Below the pieces are notes generated by a model that worked only from the letters and a program-made list of their open reading frames with translations, had not been told where the DNA came from and did not search any database. A program made the position numbers and the translations under genes. From contig JASAND010007697.1 of assembly GCA_030248195.1 (NCBI GenBank), positions 21,216-85,215 of the forward strand: a stretch of 64,000 nt of DNA, written 5' to 3'. Below are positions 48,501 through 61,010 of this stretch, piece by piece; positions within the stretch are counted from its first letter, which is position 1; each line of letters starts with the position of its first letter. This stretch comes from Trissonchulus latispiculum (lineage: Eukaryota > Nematoda > Enoplea > Enoplida > Ironidae).

Positions 48501-49433
48501 CGTAAAACAAACAACAATGTGCTAATGTTTCGTCCTGCCCAAAACGAGTAACAAGACTCTCGACAGCGAACATATTTGTGCGTATTATGTATATATTATA
48601 ATCGTGTATATTTAGTCAAAATTAAAGGAAAAGGATGGGGGTGTATTTCTGACCTATATGTTCTTCGTGGCGTTTTATATCTAAGGTAAATGCAAGAAAA
48701 GTGCCAATTGTCTACCCATTGGGCTGTATTTGTTTAAAAGACATATTGTATGAATCTTGAAAAAAATAGAAATGTTCAATTTTTAGCTTTTAGCTGCAGA
48801 ATTTTCAATGTGAACTTCGTTAGTTTATTCATTCTTTTGTGCACGTCAAAACGAGAGAAACCATTGTATTGTTTAATCAACAACCTGGTCTCTCGCCGGC
48901 AAACATATTCATAAAATAATTATGTAATATGCATTTATATACTTGTATATTTAGATGAAATAAGAAATGAAAGGGTGCGGTGGATGTTTGATCTATATGT
49001 TGCATGTGTGCAAAACATTTCTGGTCCTATTCTGGAAAGTTCTGTCCGTGAAGGTTTAATTCATCATCATAAGGTGGATCTCTTTAATTTTATGGCCGTA
49101 ATGCCACCTATTGAATTTTATAAATTTATATTTTGACTTTATACTTTCTTTATTAGCCTGCAGGGTTAACGAGTTTATTTTTTAACTCTGCTCTTTTAAA
49201 CTCGCGCGCGAAAAGGCCCTCTGTCAATAATATTTTTATCACCTTCCTTAGGCTGGCATCGTGCTTCAAAATTAAACTAATTGCAGTAGTTTCTGGAATC
49301 TATTTCTTCTCATACTGCTTAGACTGGGCATTGAAAACATTTCCGTATTGTCTGTATAAATGTTTTAGATATCAATCTCAGTTAGTACAGCTTCACTAGA
49401 ATCTCTAAGCTTATGTGTAGGATGTAATACGAG
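45578..49433. other. Intergenic, no gene accepted
   Basis: No recognisable gene. It holds the hairpin at 46,572-46,616, octamer ATTTGCAT at 47,605-47,612, and a direct diverged duplication (48,535-48,680 and 48,845-49,010) related to 10,110-10,190. The minus-strand frame at 48,197-48,517 (106 codons) has no domain I recognise. Confidence 0.35.
46572..46616. other. Precise 19-bp stem-loop
   Basis: TTTTTGGTTTGCGTTGCAT (46,572-46,590), 7-base loop ACAATCA, then ATGCAATGCAAACCAAAAA (46,598-46,616). All 19 positions pair, one as G-U. Confidence 0.8.
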
Positions 49434-49700
49434 TGTCAAACTAACTAAGGTACACTAAGTGCAGCAATTGTGTGAAATTCATTTCATTTCATCTTTTTCT
49501 ATACAGAACACAATAAATCTGCACAGATATTTTTCTTTATTTTACTACATCCGTGTAGATTTGCTACCTTTATACAACAATTCTTCTCAGAAAAGGATAT
49601 AAATCTGTGCAGAATTGCTTTGCTTAGAAAGGCAATCTGTACTGCGCAGAACACAGCAAAAAGAAACGAAATGTGGTAAATATTTTGCACAGATTTATAC

Positions 49701-50251
49701 TGCGTCTATCAAAAGATTTTGAGTACACCATTATAGCGAAATTCCGGGGACTAAGCACAAAATCATTCCACGAGAATCAGCTGACTTGGTTGGAATCTTG
49801 CTGTCCAATCTTTGATGAAAAATGTTTCTAAGATAACTAATTGATTTAGCTGGAAACTAGTCAGCCCTGAATTAGAGTTAAAATAGTTACATTCAAAACA
49901 TACTGGAAATTTCACAGAAAGGTTATCTAGTGGTGGAATTGGCCCGGCAAGTCCGGTTCGGGCCGTTCCTTCATGTCTGACCGGGCTCGGGCTGGTCCTG
50001 CTTCTCCAACAATCGGGTCCGGACCTTTCCGGTACATGCAGGCCCGACCCTGGGTCCGAGGTCAACTTGGAATCTTGCTGGTAAGAATTAAGGCGCTGTT
50101 GTTTCCACGAAAGCCGGCTGATTTGGTAGGAAATTACGCCGTCTCGGCCAAGGCGTTCAAAATTTCCTGGAACTCAACTCATAAGCTTTTCATAGGTCTC
50201 ATCCGCGGAATCTCGCTATAATGGTGTACTCAGAATCTTCTGATAGACGCA
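49701..50251. mobile_element. 551-bp nested TIR element
   Basis: 50-bp terminal inverted repeats: TGCGTCTATCAAAAGATTTT at the left, and the complement of the right end differs at few positions (TGCGTCTATCAGAAGATTCT, then GAGTACACCATTATAGCGA). The inside has a GC-rich block (GGTTCGGGCCGTTCC, CCGGGCTCGGGC) at 49,930-50,060 and two inverted copies of GGAATCTTGCTG. Non-coding MITE. Confidence 0.75.
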
Positions 50252-50996
50252 TATCATAAAACAACTGGGATGTGCTTAAGGTTAGCACGTTTGAGTATTA
50301 TTTCTGTAGAGAGTTTGCATAGAATGTTCTTAAAGAACCATATGAGCTCCTAATTAAGGATAAAATTAAAAAACGGTGTATGCGTAGTTTGCGCAGATTC
50401 AGTGTACAGTTGTTCTCCACCTGGTATTCAACTTGAATTCTAGTTTGAATAATCACGTTTACTATTAATTTAAAATACACGCACTGACCTTCGTTGAAAA
50501 AACATTTGTTTAAAACCTGGTAGACGAATTAATTTGTATTTGAGTTATTCACTTCTGTCAGTAACAAGCGCGCCTAGTAAAGCCATCATTTCCGCACACA
50601 TCGAGTCCAGTTTTTCTGAGCTGTAGATGCTGTAAGCTGACAGCATAGACATATTAAAATGAGATAACCGTGTTGTATCCTGTATCTGTGATGAAAAGGC
50701 CAAATCATGAGTGTTATTATTGCAATCAGGAAAACAGACAAGTTTGCTTAATTCTTGAGGTACTACATTTTATTGTTTAAAATACTGCTAGTAAGGTGAT
50801 AACAAGGTAAGGTGATAAGTTCTATGTTTTAATAGTAGTACTCTAATAAATAGTACTTGTGCTAAATTGGCACGCAACTGTACAGTACAGAAGGAAAAAC
50901 TTAATTAAAGAAGGTCGAAAGAACGTTTAAGGTAACGGCTAAACGTAATTTAATAGCACCCGGCTACAAATTATTGTCTTAACGAAAGTAAAAAAC

Positions 50997-52460
50997 GAAG
51001 TTGGACTCACTTAACAAAAGAGAAGGTCAACGCAAGGTCACATTGAACTCTGTCTATTTAGGTCCCCACACCAGCACAAATGATACCGTAATCTTCATCT
51101 TGATCGTTTCCTTCTGTTGACAGTTAAAGTTTTTAACTAATTAGACAAGCGTGTAACACCACTTGTCTATGTAGTTTAAAAAACTTTATTCAAGAAAATT
51201 CAATTGTATATGCATACAATCTGCAATCAAATCAAAAACAATAACAAGACAATGAAACAAAGTAATTATAACAAAGTAATCATAATAACAAAGTAAAACA
51301 ATAGTTTACGGAAAAAAGTTGTGACAAGCAGTAGAAAAATCATTAAACAAAGCATCAACACTATCAAACTGAGATCGCCACACATATTCAACTAAATAGT
51401 CCTCAACATTAGCAGGACTCATACGTTCCACTCACCGCCGCATATCACGTTTCAATTTAGACCACTGAGACTCAATATTTTGGGTATATGCTGTACAATC
51501 AGTCGGATTAACGAGAGTGACTGTGGTTAACTGTCTTGTGACAGTTGTACACTCCTTGTTGAACCAAAGTGTCCAACTGATAGCCCTTCCAACAATCGGT
51601 TATTATCGTAGAGCCTGGCAGAACATATTGGGTTATTACACCCGTACAGGTAGTTTTGTCACGCTTATTTACGCGAACAAAAATGCCTTTTTCGTAGTGC
51701 GATCAATACCACCAATAACCCACTTTGTTTGCCGCAGACGCCCACGATTATATTGACGTTTGCCAAATGCACTTTCATCAATTTCTACAATATGCCCTTC
51801 CCCACCAATAACAGTACCTCCATTTTCGTCCAACCACGTACAAATTAAAGTACGAAAACAACGTAACAATTTAACAACACTTCTGCGACTCAACTCAATT
51901 TCTCTACATAAAACATTAGTAGGATAACGCAAGATCCATCCCAGTAAGCATTTTAGACACTTCAAAATTGGAATTTTACACGATGCAAAAACGCTTCAAC
52001 TGCGAATAGTAACAGGTTTTATACACTGCTTACTCTGGCAACGCCAATTAGGTTCCCGCGACTTACCCTTACTGACAATAGTGCAATCAGATCCACAAAC
52101 GGGGCAGTCAAATTCCATTGGAATAAGCCGAAAGTCAAGCAAAAATTGCTCTTTAACCCCACGGCTTTGATATGGACATCAAGCTGACAAAGGCTGTTCA
52201 GAAATTCCATCACGAGTGACAAGTTTCACTTTATGTCCACATTTATACTTTTCTGAAAGTCTGCTCATTGACGTAATTAGCCCCAAAGTCGCCTTAACTT
52301 GGTGTAAAGGCGGCATTAAGTGCATTGTTTTAGAATTTACGGTTTCTGCATTTACAGTTTCTAGATTACGGTACCATTTGTGCTGGTGTGGGGACCTAAA
52401 TAGACAGAGTTCAGTGTGACCTTGCGTTGACCTTGTCTTTTGTTAAATGAGTTCAACTTC
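50997..52460 (-). mobile_element. Merlin DNA transposon (degenerate)
   Basis: 97-bp terminal inverted repeats (50,997-51,093 and 52,364-52,460), including GGTCAACGCAAGGTCACA and AGGTCCCCACACCAGCACAA, differing at a handful of positions. They enclose a minus-strand transposase remnant. No 8-9 bp target duplication is visible at these edges, so true ends may differ slightly. Confidence 0.8.
51306..52118 (-). pseudogene. Merlin (IS1016/ISXO2-like) transposase
   Basis: Reading the complement from ATG at 52,118: an N-terminal zinc ribbon CPVCGSDC...WRCQSKQC; a helix-turn-helix-like region (REIELSRRSVVKLLRCFRT); then the DDE core. First acidic residue in VEIDESAFGKRQYNRGR, second in IITDCWKGYQ (with KTVNHS after it), and the E in NIESQWSKLKR. 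The length of about 270 codons is normal for Merlin. It is broken by a TGA just after the ribbon and two frameshifts (near 51,675 and 51,530), plus a TGA after KRDMRR. Only a 98-codon stretch (51,669-51,965) stays open. The enzyme would cut and rejoin the element at its inverted repeats. Motif order and flanking TIRs make the assignment firm. Confidence 0.85.
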
Positions 52461-52904
52461 ACTCAGCAGGTTGCCACTTAATACTGGAAGAAAACTCATT
52501 AGGGATTAAATTTTGCTGAGTCCCCACGACAGGCACAGAAGCCGGTGCAACAATTTTGTACAGCTTTTGAGGAAGCAATGTATAAATCTGTGCAGAAATC
52601 ATTTACAACATTTGTAATTCTACACAGAAACTGCTATAAATCTGTGCAGAATTCTAATTTTCAATGACCTATCTGTACAGAATTCTGCATAGTTTACTAT
52701 AGTAAAGAAAGACATTTCTGCACAATTGATGCACCTAGTGTACCTTAGTTAGTTTGACAGACGCATAAACTAATATTTTTGAATAAATTAAAAATAAATT
52801 TAAAACAATATACATTCCTTAAACGATGCAGTGTACCAAGGTCGCCTTTTTGATTTCTGTCAATAGCACCGCTTTTTCATGTTTTGAACTTTAAAAAAGC
52901 CTTG

Positions 52905-52975
52905 CTTGGATTCGAAACCCAAACCTTTTGACTACGAAGCCAGACACCATTCTCAACTACATCAGAAGAACTTTT
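52905..52975 (-). other. tRNA-like remnant
   Basis: On the complement, GGGTTTCGAATCC gives a T arm with five pairs and loop TTTCGAA, preceded by TGTCTGGCTTCGTAGTC and followed by GGCTTTTTT, a Pol III-style terminator. The anticodon stem does not pair, so this is a tRNA pseudogene or SINE head. Confidence 0.35.
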
Positions 52976-52979
52976 ATAC

Positions 52980-55080
52980 ATTCAACTTGTTGCTTCCTGA
53001 TTCTTAAATGTTGCAGGTGTATTTTGCCCTTATATAAGTTAGACAATACAGGTAAACCTACGAGTCGGTCTGACCTGTCACAGGTTATGTGTGTCTGCTG
53101 AATATATCAGGACGATACATTCAGAATATAGCGGTATGCTATATTCCTTCTCTGTACGTAGCCCGTGCAGGAACTTGTGGCGCTACCTATGGTAGACCTT
53201 TTTAGTATTTTTCATATGCTCCGATTAGTTTTCGTATTCTAAACGATATGTTTGGATGAATTTGTATACAAATGCAATGCTTGTTTGTCTCAAAAACCAT
53301 GAAACCAGCAACCATTCAGCAATTTTCGGTAGTCCACCCCACTCAGACCCGTATAAACGTACATGCGTTTATTCTCTACGATTGAGAAATTCTGCTTGTC
53401 TAAAAGGAAACCTAAACATCTCAGCTCTATATAGAAATCTAATCAGTCTCAGTTCACCTCAAGTGAAATAATGATTTGTGTTGTTTATAATACATGTTGG
53501 ATCGGTTTTATTAGCTTTTATTATCAGCAATAAACAATCAAGGTAGCGCAAACAAATAAATAGATAAAATTAAAGTTTTATTCAGTGTATTAGCTTCTGT
53601 CCTGCTTTCAGGAAGGAACAAAAGGATATACCGAGAATTTCCCCATAGAGAAAGAAGCATTTGGAGGAACTGTTTTGAGATATCCACAAGTCTGCTAAAA
53701 TCAAAAAACAAGTTAAACAAAGGCATTTATAGTATTTTATACATTTCAGTATTTATGCCAAAAACAAAGAACATTTGTACAAGTATTATTTAAATTTCAA
53801 TATTTCAGTATGTATCCCAGTTTTCGATTAAAACATTTTGCTCTGCAGTCAACTGTGTGATCTTCGGCCTGCAGAGCGGTTAGCGGTGCGCCTGTTTCAA
53901 TTCCATTTTGAGCTAATGTGTAGTAATTCTGTTCTACAGCTTTTCTTAGCGTTAATTGGAAAACATGCAGCATGAACTTCAAGTGTTAACTTTTCATTTT
54001 GCTTGTTTTCAATCCGTGCCTGCAGAACCTTGTGGAACTGTTTTAACAGATTTTGTTGCTTCAGCCTATACTAAACGGATTATTCAACTAATGGGAATTT
54101 TTTCAAAATAGAAAAACTTACAGAATATCCCATGTTGTGTAATTTTCTGCTTAAACAAATTATAAAAATTGAAAACGCTCCGAAATAATCAGTCCACAAA
54201 GCATACACGCGTAAACTTAGTGTGAAAGAATATTCGGAGCAGACTATATTGATTGCACCTAATTCAGACAGGCTTGAATATGCAAATGAACTTTGAAACT
54301 TGTAGAAACTTGACTATTGTCGCAGAACTAAATGATTTAACTTAAACTAGAGAGTACAAAATGCATATTGTGATCATATAGTGATGAAGCTTCTAGTACG
54401 CCGCATGAATAACTCAATGGCATTTCTGTACCCTTACTTACTGTTTGCTAACGTATATAAAACTACGCTAGTTGAAACATCAGGGAATCAGGTTTCATAA
54501 CTGACAGAGTAGAACTTGTTTAGCACTTTGCGTGCTTTAACGACAGCACCTCGGGAAAGTTCTCTGTCACCGCTGTCATTGTTTTCTTTTTTATTTTTAA
54601 CAACGCAACAGTTACGAAAAACAGCACTTACGTTGCTAAGCTAATACATATCAATACAGATGCAGATTTACATTTAAATGCAGTCTTCAAAGCAATAACA
54701 AAGATTATGCCTCAATGACACAATGTCCCTATACAACGTAAGGCCTGTTATAAGGTTAGCCTTACTTACATGTAATTAGTGTGCGAACTGGCTTAGCCAG
54801 CCACCAGCCAGCCAACGTTTTTCCGACGATTTTTAACATTTTCGATAAAAAACTTTTTTGAAAATTTGAGTTTGGTAACTTATTTTTTGGGCTATTTTCC
54901 TACCCAGTGTAGATGAAGACCCCTTCTGAGGGCAGTTTGGTACTTCGCGTGGGAGACTTCGCCCAACTTCCCTCTTGTCCACTTGTGGTCCTACTAATGT
55001 TACTGTAGTTAGCGTAATATTCCAATAGATTTATTGAATAATTATACATGCAAATATTAACTCGGCAAACAATGCCCAGT
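52980..55080. other. Intergenic, no gene accepted
   Basis: No recognisable coding exon. 54,250-54,340 (ATTGATTGCA, then ATATGCAAATGA) matches the octamer part of the 642-bp duplication at 44.0 and 44.7 kb. Confidence 0.35.
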
Positions 55081-55083
55081 TAA

Positions 55084-56943
55084 GGGGGGGCGACTAAACT
55101 TTTGCCCGACTTTTTCCGATTGGCCTACTTTTTGGCGAAGATATAGAGCACGAGTGTGGGCAAAACATGTCGGGTACTGAGATCTTAGCTGCCTTCCAGC
55201 CATGTGCCGCCGTCCCGTTTATGTGCCCGACCACCCATTTTTCACAACTACCAACATAATTAATTAAAAATCTTTGGTGGCTGCAAACCATAGCTTCAAG
55301 GTTGCCATTTGCTAATGTAATTTGCCACATGTGCCCCTATCTGCAGAAAAATACTGGACATCCGAATCTTATCTGCATCTAAGGGAATTACTCTTCAAAG
55401 TTTAAGTTTCGGAAAAAATTTAAAATTTTTTGGCTAACAAAAGAAAAATTTTACTACTGGTGCAAGCTATAAGGCTGTAATTTGGCATTACAGAGGCCCT
55501 ATAGGAGTACGGGGTACAAAGGAGTTTAGGAGTACAAATTCGGGGCACCCCCTTTGCCCCCCCCTAAGGGGGGGGGGCTACAAACGGATTGGTCCGACAT
55601 CGTCCGAGAGAGCTACTTTTCCCGCTAACGATAGCCAACATACCAAAGTAAAAAGTTTAGGGTGGGCAACAATATATCTCATATACTCTGTTTTTGGCAG
55701 GACGCCAAAGTACAAATTTTGGTGCGAAAAATTGGATTTTTCAAAAAGGGTTTTTCATCTCTGGTGGATTAACGGTTTGACAAATTCTGAAACTATCAGT
55801 CATAAATGTTGACTGTTACCAGTGCTAAATATTAAAAGTATTCCGGGTTTCGAGCGTTGCTTCCTTCTTCAGCTATAACAGCTCAAAGTTTGAAATCTGG
55901 CAAAAAGTTACAAAGTGACCGTGCGCCGCTTTCGATCTAATAAAATTGACAACCCCTAGCCTACCCTAGCTTTTTACCAAATATTAGGCTCTAATAGGGG
56001 CAAACTGTCTGTAAGTTTCGAGGGCTTTGATTTTCTGGCTAGTGTGCTAGCAAACTTTTTGTTAAGAAATAACCCTTAATTTTGTGCCTGAAAGCTAGCT
56101 AAGCGCAGTAAAAATGGGGTCAAAAATATTTATATTGCTTATAGGTGCTTATAAGGGTTATTTGGCTTGCTGAATTCGAATATGAAATCCGTTCTTCGAT
56201 GTGACACGTCCTTCGTTCAGTTTGCGCTTATAACTGTCTTAGAGCTTTTTGGAGCGATCACCGTCCATACTTCGAGAAATCAGTCTAGCATTTCTGAACA
56301 TTGAAGCAAGGTTTAGTGGCCTTGTTTTCTGCATATCTTGGTACACTCACTGACCTGTAATGCGCAAAGTTTCAGCCGATTCCGCCACAGTACTTTGAAG
56401 TAATTGACACACATCTTCGAAATGGCAATAAAAAAAAAGCGACAACATCGATTATGTAATCTAGCACTGCGAACGCAGGGATTAACTAAATCACGTCATT
56501 GTTACAAAAGTTAAGACGGATACTTGGAGTATTAATTGGAGCAAAGATGGTTTCATTTGGTAAACCACAGCTCATTACACTTTAGTTAACATCCACCCGT
56601 ATAGACCTAAAAACACCCAATTTTTCACACTTTGATTGTATCGCACAGAAAAGAATACTATGATCTAGAGATTAGTTTACGCGATATCAAAGCACTATAT
56701 GTCAGTACCATTTCTGGAAAATTTGGGTACCGCATAGCGATCAGGGCGAGGCAAAGTTTCTGTACACGTCATGTCGAGCTTTGAACCGATAATACCAACT
56801 TCTGATGGCTCCACAGGACGCTACGCTGAATGGAATTCTTTCAAACTTTAAACTATTTTATACTAAATCTAATACTATTATATGGCAAAAGACTAGCTAG
56901 CTTTTCCAACATCGAACTTTTAGTGAAATTCGTAGCCCCCCCC
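55084..56943. mobile_element. Poly-G/C-ended TTAA elements (composite)
   Basis: TTAA then seven G and CGACTAAAC at 55,080-55,098; eight C, TAA, then ten G and CTACAAAC at 55,557-55,585; GTAG, eight C and TTTAA at 56,932-56,948. The GGGGGGGCTAC end at 55,568 pairs with the end at 56,943. Either two elements share a TAA or one is nested in the other. They resemble the element at 4,471-6,167. No transposase frame is visible. Confidence 0.5.
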
Positions 56944-56949
56944 TTTAAG

Positions 56950-57235
56950 AGAACATGTTCTCTTAAGCGCGAGAATACGGTATACATCTATACATTATTG
57001 TATACCGGTATACGATATACATTTATACATTATTATGGAATTGCTCTATATTATAAATATGTACTATGTCTATGTTCAGACCTTTTTCTTGTATTACACT
57101 GGCAGTGCTTATACACCCGTCCAACCTATACTTTTGAGTTTTCCTAGACTTACATATTTTAGTTTTAAATATAAATCATTTTGCTTAAAAGTCAATTAAA
57201 GCGGCAGTCAATAACTTGCCATTGTTTTACTTTTT
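56950..57235. other. Intergenic with GTATAC palindromes
   Basis: A short imperfect repeat of GGTATAC/ATACATTTATACATTATT; no gene. Confidence 0.35.
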
Positions 57236-57239
57236 GGAG

Positions 57240-59060
57240 GTCATAGACAAGGCCAAGATCATGAGAGGTGGATTTCAAATCGACGAAATCGCCAATGCTG
57301 ATAAAACAACTTACAATTAAACACGTTATCTGAAACTAAAGCAAATACTAAAACTTGTGGCACAGTAAAATCAATGATTCCAACGGAAATTCCGCACTTT
57401 ACTCTCCGCTCTTAATTAACTAGATTTCACGTTGCTAAATTATGCAAATGTGTTTCAGATTTGATTTTTTTAACATAAAAAGTGATAATTGCAAACTGCA
57501 ATCTTTAGTTTCGAATGAAAAGTCACGTGAAATTCCTGGCAAATTTCCAATTTAGAAGATGAACCTTTAATACATAGTTTACAAAGGATGAGAAAGCTTG
57601 ACTACTTTTCAAGTCGTTCAAAAGAATAGTTTTCCTGCAAACTTCATCGCCATTTTTAGCGAAAGCCAAGCTCTTGTAAGTGTATCTTTAGTTTGTGATA
57701 TTTGTTTCTGTTTCTTTGGGTTTCTGATTGATTGAACAATATGTCATTCGATGAATAATAGTTGATCGGACTTGATTGATAAACTGATAAATTGATAAAC
57801 TAGACAAGTGAAGTTTGTACGTCAGTAAAATACTGAAGGACTTTTCATTAATTGAATTGAACAGGTTAACATAAACTTAATCATTTCTAAATACGTTTAA
57901 GTTTAATCCGTCAGTCAAACTGACTACCTCAATCAGTTTATTTGTTTTAATCCTCGACTTTTTGAATTGGTTTTTATCTAATAATCCATTTAAGTTAAGC
58001 CGTTTAATCGTTTTTATGAAAAGGCACTGCGTTTTGAAACAGCCTTCAACTGAAACTCATTTATATTACAAGATTCGTCTGTTTATATCGCGCCACACAA
58101 AGTCTTTTGGGATAAGTGTGGGCAAATCCAGAAATGGGAATCCTTCGGGGCATTCAGAAACCAACCTTCGTGTCAGGGTTCATTGTGCCAAATCTATGTT
58201 CAGCAAATTTGACACGTCGGCTTTTGCTCTGTAAGTTCCGCAAAGAAAAACAACAAATTTTAGGACGGCATTCTAAAATTTTACTTTTGCGAAAACTTAA
58301 CTTCTGTCTGTTTTCAGTTAGAAAGTGTGCCGGTGCCGTTTTTGGGAAGGGAATGAGAAAGTAATTTTTAGAAATCAATGTTTACAAATTACTGAACTGC
58401 TGATTGTGATAATATCGTCGGCAAATCGTATTCCATAGTATTTCTTTTTTCTTTTCTCTTTATTCCTGCTTCAATTGTCAAGCAGATGATTTTGGCCACT
58501 ATTCTTTTCAGGAAGGGTGCAATCTGTCTAAAACTACAGTAGTTGACAAATATAACTGGGTTTTTGTAGGAATGTTTTTTGGTTAAAGTGAACGTTGCTT
58601 TTTGTTTTTTGTTCGCAAAATAATTCAGTACAAAGTGTGTCTTATAGGGTTTCAGGGAGAGGGAATGCAGACTTATCTCAAACTTGAAAGCTCAACCCGA
58701 GTTGACATTGGGATTAAAACTCTGACCCCTGTAGTATCAAAACGGGGCTGACTAATACCGGTTTGAAATAACTGGGTTGAACCAAAAATTTGGTTCAACC
58801 TGGGCTAAATTCAACCCGTTTTCAATAATATCGGTCCCTGAGCTCAATAAGAGGAGAAGGTCAAGTTTCACTGACCCTAGCTACTGTTTTCTAAATTAGA
58901 TTTTCTAATATTCAATTGAATTAACTAAAATTGCTAATTATTGCAAATGCCAATACTTGTAAAAGTCATGCCTCGAAATGTTTAGAGGGCCTATCCCATA
59001 GGTTCAATTTCAAACGTCAGGACAGGTTGACCTTGAAAATTTATTATATGGGGAATTTCC
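57240..59060. repeat. Old interspersed repeat, copy 2
   Basis: Diverged counterpart of 41,050-43,700. It has ATGCAAAT at 57,442-57,449 and TCACGTGA at 57,523-57,530, spaced as in copy 1. GGGTTGAACC inverted motifs lie at 58,760-58,820. Open frames at 57,962-58,364 have no counterpart frame in copy 1, so I do not call genes. Confidence 0.6.
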
Positions 59061-59700
59061 CGAAATTAACATTCTCCATTAAACCACGTAGCTTCCTTCC
59101 GAATTATTGGCGTGTTTGAAATGACCAAATGCCCTGGATTCAAGAAGAATCGTTGGCAGAAAATCGGCAAACTCGTCACTTTTGAACTGTGTAATACTGG
59201 ACCGATAGTTGTATTCAGACTGTTTTGATGGACGCGCCACTTAAAAGTGAATATTTTTAGGAAGAGTAAACCACTAGGCGATTACTGCTTATCGTGCATG
59301 TACGTTAATACTTCTCCTAGGCTGTTGTACATTTCACGGGGACAGAAACTCCTGCAGTGCGGTAATTGCCCTTTTTCCACTTAAGTCAAAACTCAGAGAC
59401 AATAGAGAGCTGAGAAGTGTAGGTCAAAGACAATGACCTCAACAACTGTTCCCGTAAAATGAATAGAAAATTGAAATCTGTCCCCGCGCACTAAATAAAC
59501 TTCATGAAAATGACATTTTAATAATTACACTGAGAAACGAATGACATGCTTAACTTACAAAATTCCTGTTTTTGAAGGAACATGCACTAAAACTGTCTAT
59601 ATAAGTAAAATCAAAACTTTGCATCATAAAATTTCAATACAACTGAAAAAGTGACTGTTTCTCTGCATTCTGCATTCTAAACCTCATATATTTTTTAACC
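59061..59700. other. Intergenic, no gene seen
   Basis: AT-rich DNA between the old repeat and the 5' end of the LINE. The 5' boundary of the LINE is not sharply visible. Confidence 0.35.
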
Positions 59701-60104
59701 TCATATAGGTTTTAACCCATTTGATTCAGTTGTCAATCTGGATCAAATGGGGTTTGTGTTTTAGGATCTGCCAGGCATTATGTTGCCATTGTTTTGCTCG
59801 GTCCTATTTGCGAACTATTTGCTTTATTTTTCTTTTCAACGGCATTACGACGACAATCGATTCTATTATTTTGGATTTGGTTCGATTTACTTTATGCTCA
59901 TATTTGGTTCCTTTCTATTTAATTCTTTTCTTCTCGAATTTCGGGGTGGCTTACCTCTTGGATTTTGGCGAATTATTTACTGTTTTATTTGGTTCTGTTT
60001 GCTGCCTGTCAAATTTCTCATTTGCTTTACGTCAACTCTGTGCCAGATCAACTGTTTTTGACTTCATTTGATACGCATTTTATCGTGATTTGTTTTGGTC
60101 CATT

Positions 60105-61010
60105 ATGGCTCCGCCGGCTCCAGTTTCATGTGCTCTGGGCGATGACTGTAAGTGGTCAGGCAAAATCGGCCTTAGTGACTTTCAAATCCGTTGTACGCTA
60201 TGTCCGAAAATTTATCATGCTGCTTGCGTTGTGATCGATGATCCCACCTATCGTAAGCTTGACAATATGAATGCGCTGTCGATCCTTGGGTATACTTGCG
60301 AAAAATGCAAATTGGACTTTACGAAAATGAAGGATGACATTGTCAATTTGAAGGCTACGGTGATCGCTCTGCAAAATCAGATTTCTGCCACTACCGGCTC
60401 AGTGCCGGTTGAGCCGGCTCAGTCCAACCACGGTGACCTGCATGATTTATCCCTTCGCGTATCTCGCTTGGAGCAGACTTTTTCTCCTGACGCAATGACT
60501 GATATCATTGCATCTGCTGTTCAGGAAATCACGGAGGCCGAATCTAAGAAATTGAATTTGGTCGCGATCGGAATTCCTGAATCTTTGAAGAATAAGAATA
60601 ATCTGGCTATTGATGACTCTGAATGCATTGGACTCATTGCTGAGAAAATCGGTATTCCACGAGATGACATTATTCGTGTGTTTAGAGACGGTCCATCCGG
60701 CGGAGAGCGCCCCCAAATTATGAAAATTGTTTTTGGGAATGCCGGTTCCCGGCGTTCCATGTTAACCGGTTTTGCTGAAGGAAGAGCGGCGGTCCCTGGA
60801 TTGGGACGTGCGTGGATACGCCCTGACTTAACTTATAGGTAGCGGCAGCGTGATCGCAGGCTGAGGGAGGAGTTGACCGCTCGTCGTTCCCTGGGTCAAC
60901 ATGTCAAAATTTTTCGGGGCAAAATTGTCCCTATTCCTATAATTAATAGCCCGGGCGGGAACGACGAGCGGTCGACAACACCTCCGCCGTCTAACTCTCC
61001 AAACAACTAG
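60105..61010 (+). CDS. LINE ORF1 protein, PHD finger plus coiled coil, in-frame amber
   Basis: ATG at 60,105 is in good context (CCATTATGG). Residues 9-68 form a C4HC3 PHD-like finger (C9, C15, C30, C33, H38, C41, C65, C68). A predicted coiled coil follows (DIVNLKATVIALQNQI, then LHDLSLRVSRLEQ). After it comes the domain common to CR1-group ORF1 proteins (LNLVAIGIPES...PRDDIIRVFRDG...RPQIMKIVF). A TAG at 60,840-60,842 ends the frame after 245 codons. The same frame stays open beyond it for 55 codons (RQRDRRLREELTARRS...) to TAG at 61,008-61,010, and a basic tail of this kind is normal for the family. The amber is therefore probably a single mutation, although read-through cannot be excluded. 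ORF1 proteins bind LINE RNA. Confidence 0.8.

Larger units (their letters stand above)
49434..52761. mobile_element. TIR element with CTGTGCAGA subterminal repeats
   Basis: Outer inverted repeats of about 45 bp: TGTCAAACTAACTAAGGTAC at 49,434, with its complement ending at 52,761. Each side has subterminal copies of ATAAATCTGTGCAGAA in either orientation (about 49,515-49,700 and 52,580-52,735, at least four per side). It contains two nested inverted-repeat elements (49,701-50,251 and 50,997-52,460). No frame belongs clearly to the outer element, so it is probably non-autonomous. Clustered subterminal motifs are known as transposase binding sites in several DNA transposon superfamilies. No clear target duplication. 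Confidence 0.65.

Noticed and set aside
48197..48517. 106-codon minus-strand frame
   Set aside because: No recognised motif, no splice or promoter context, composition as surroundings.
59721..60071. 116-codon hydrophobic frame and overlapping frames before ORF1
   Set aside because: T-rich 5' UTR of the LINE; several frames are open at once and none resembles a known LINE protein.
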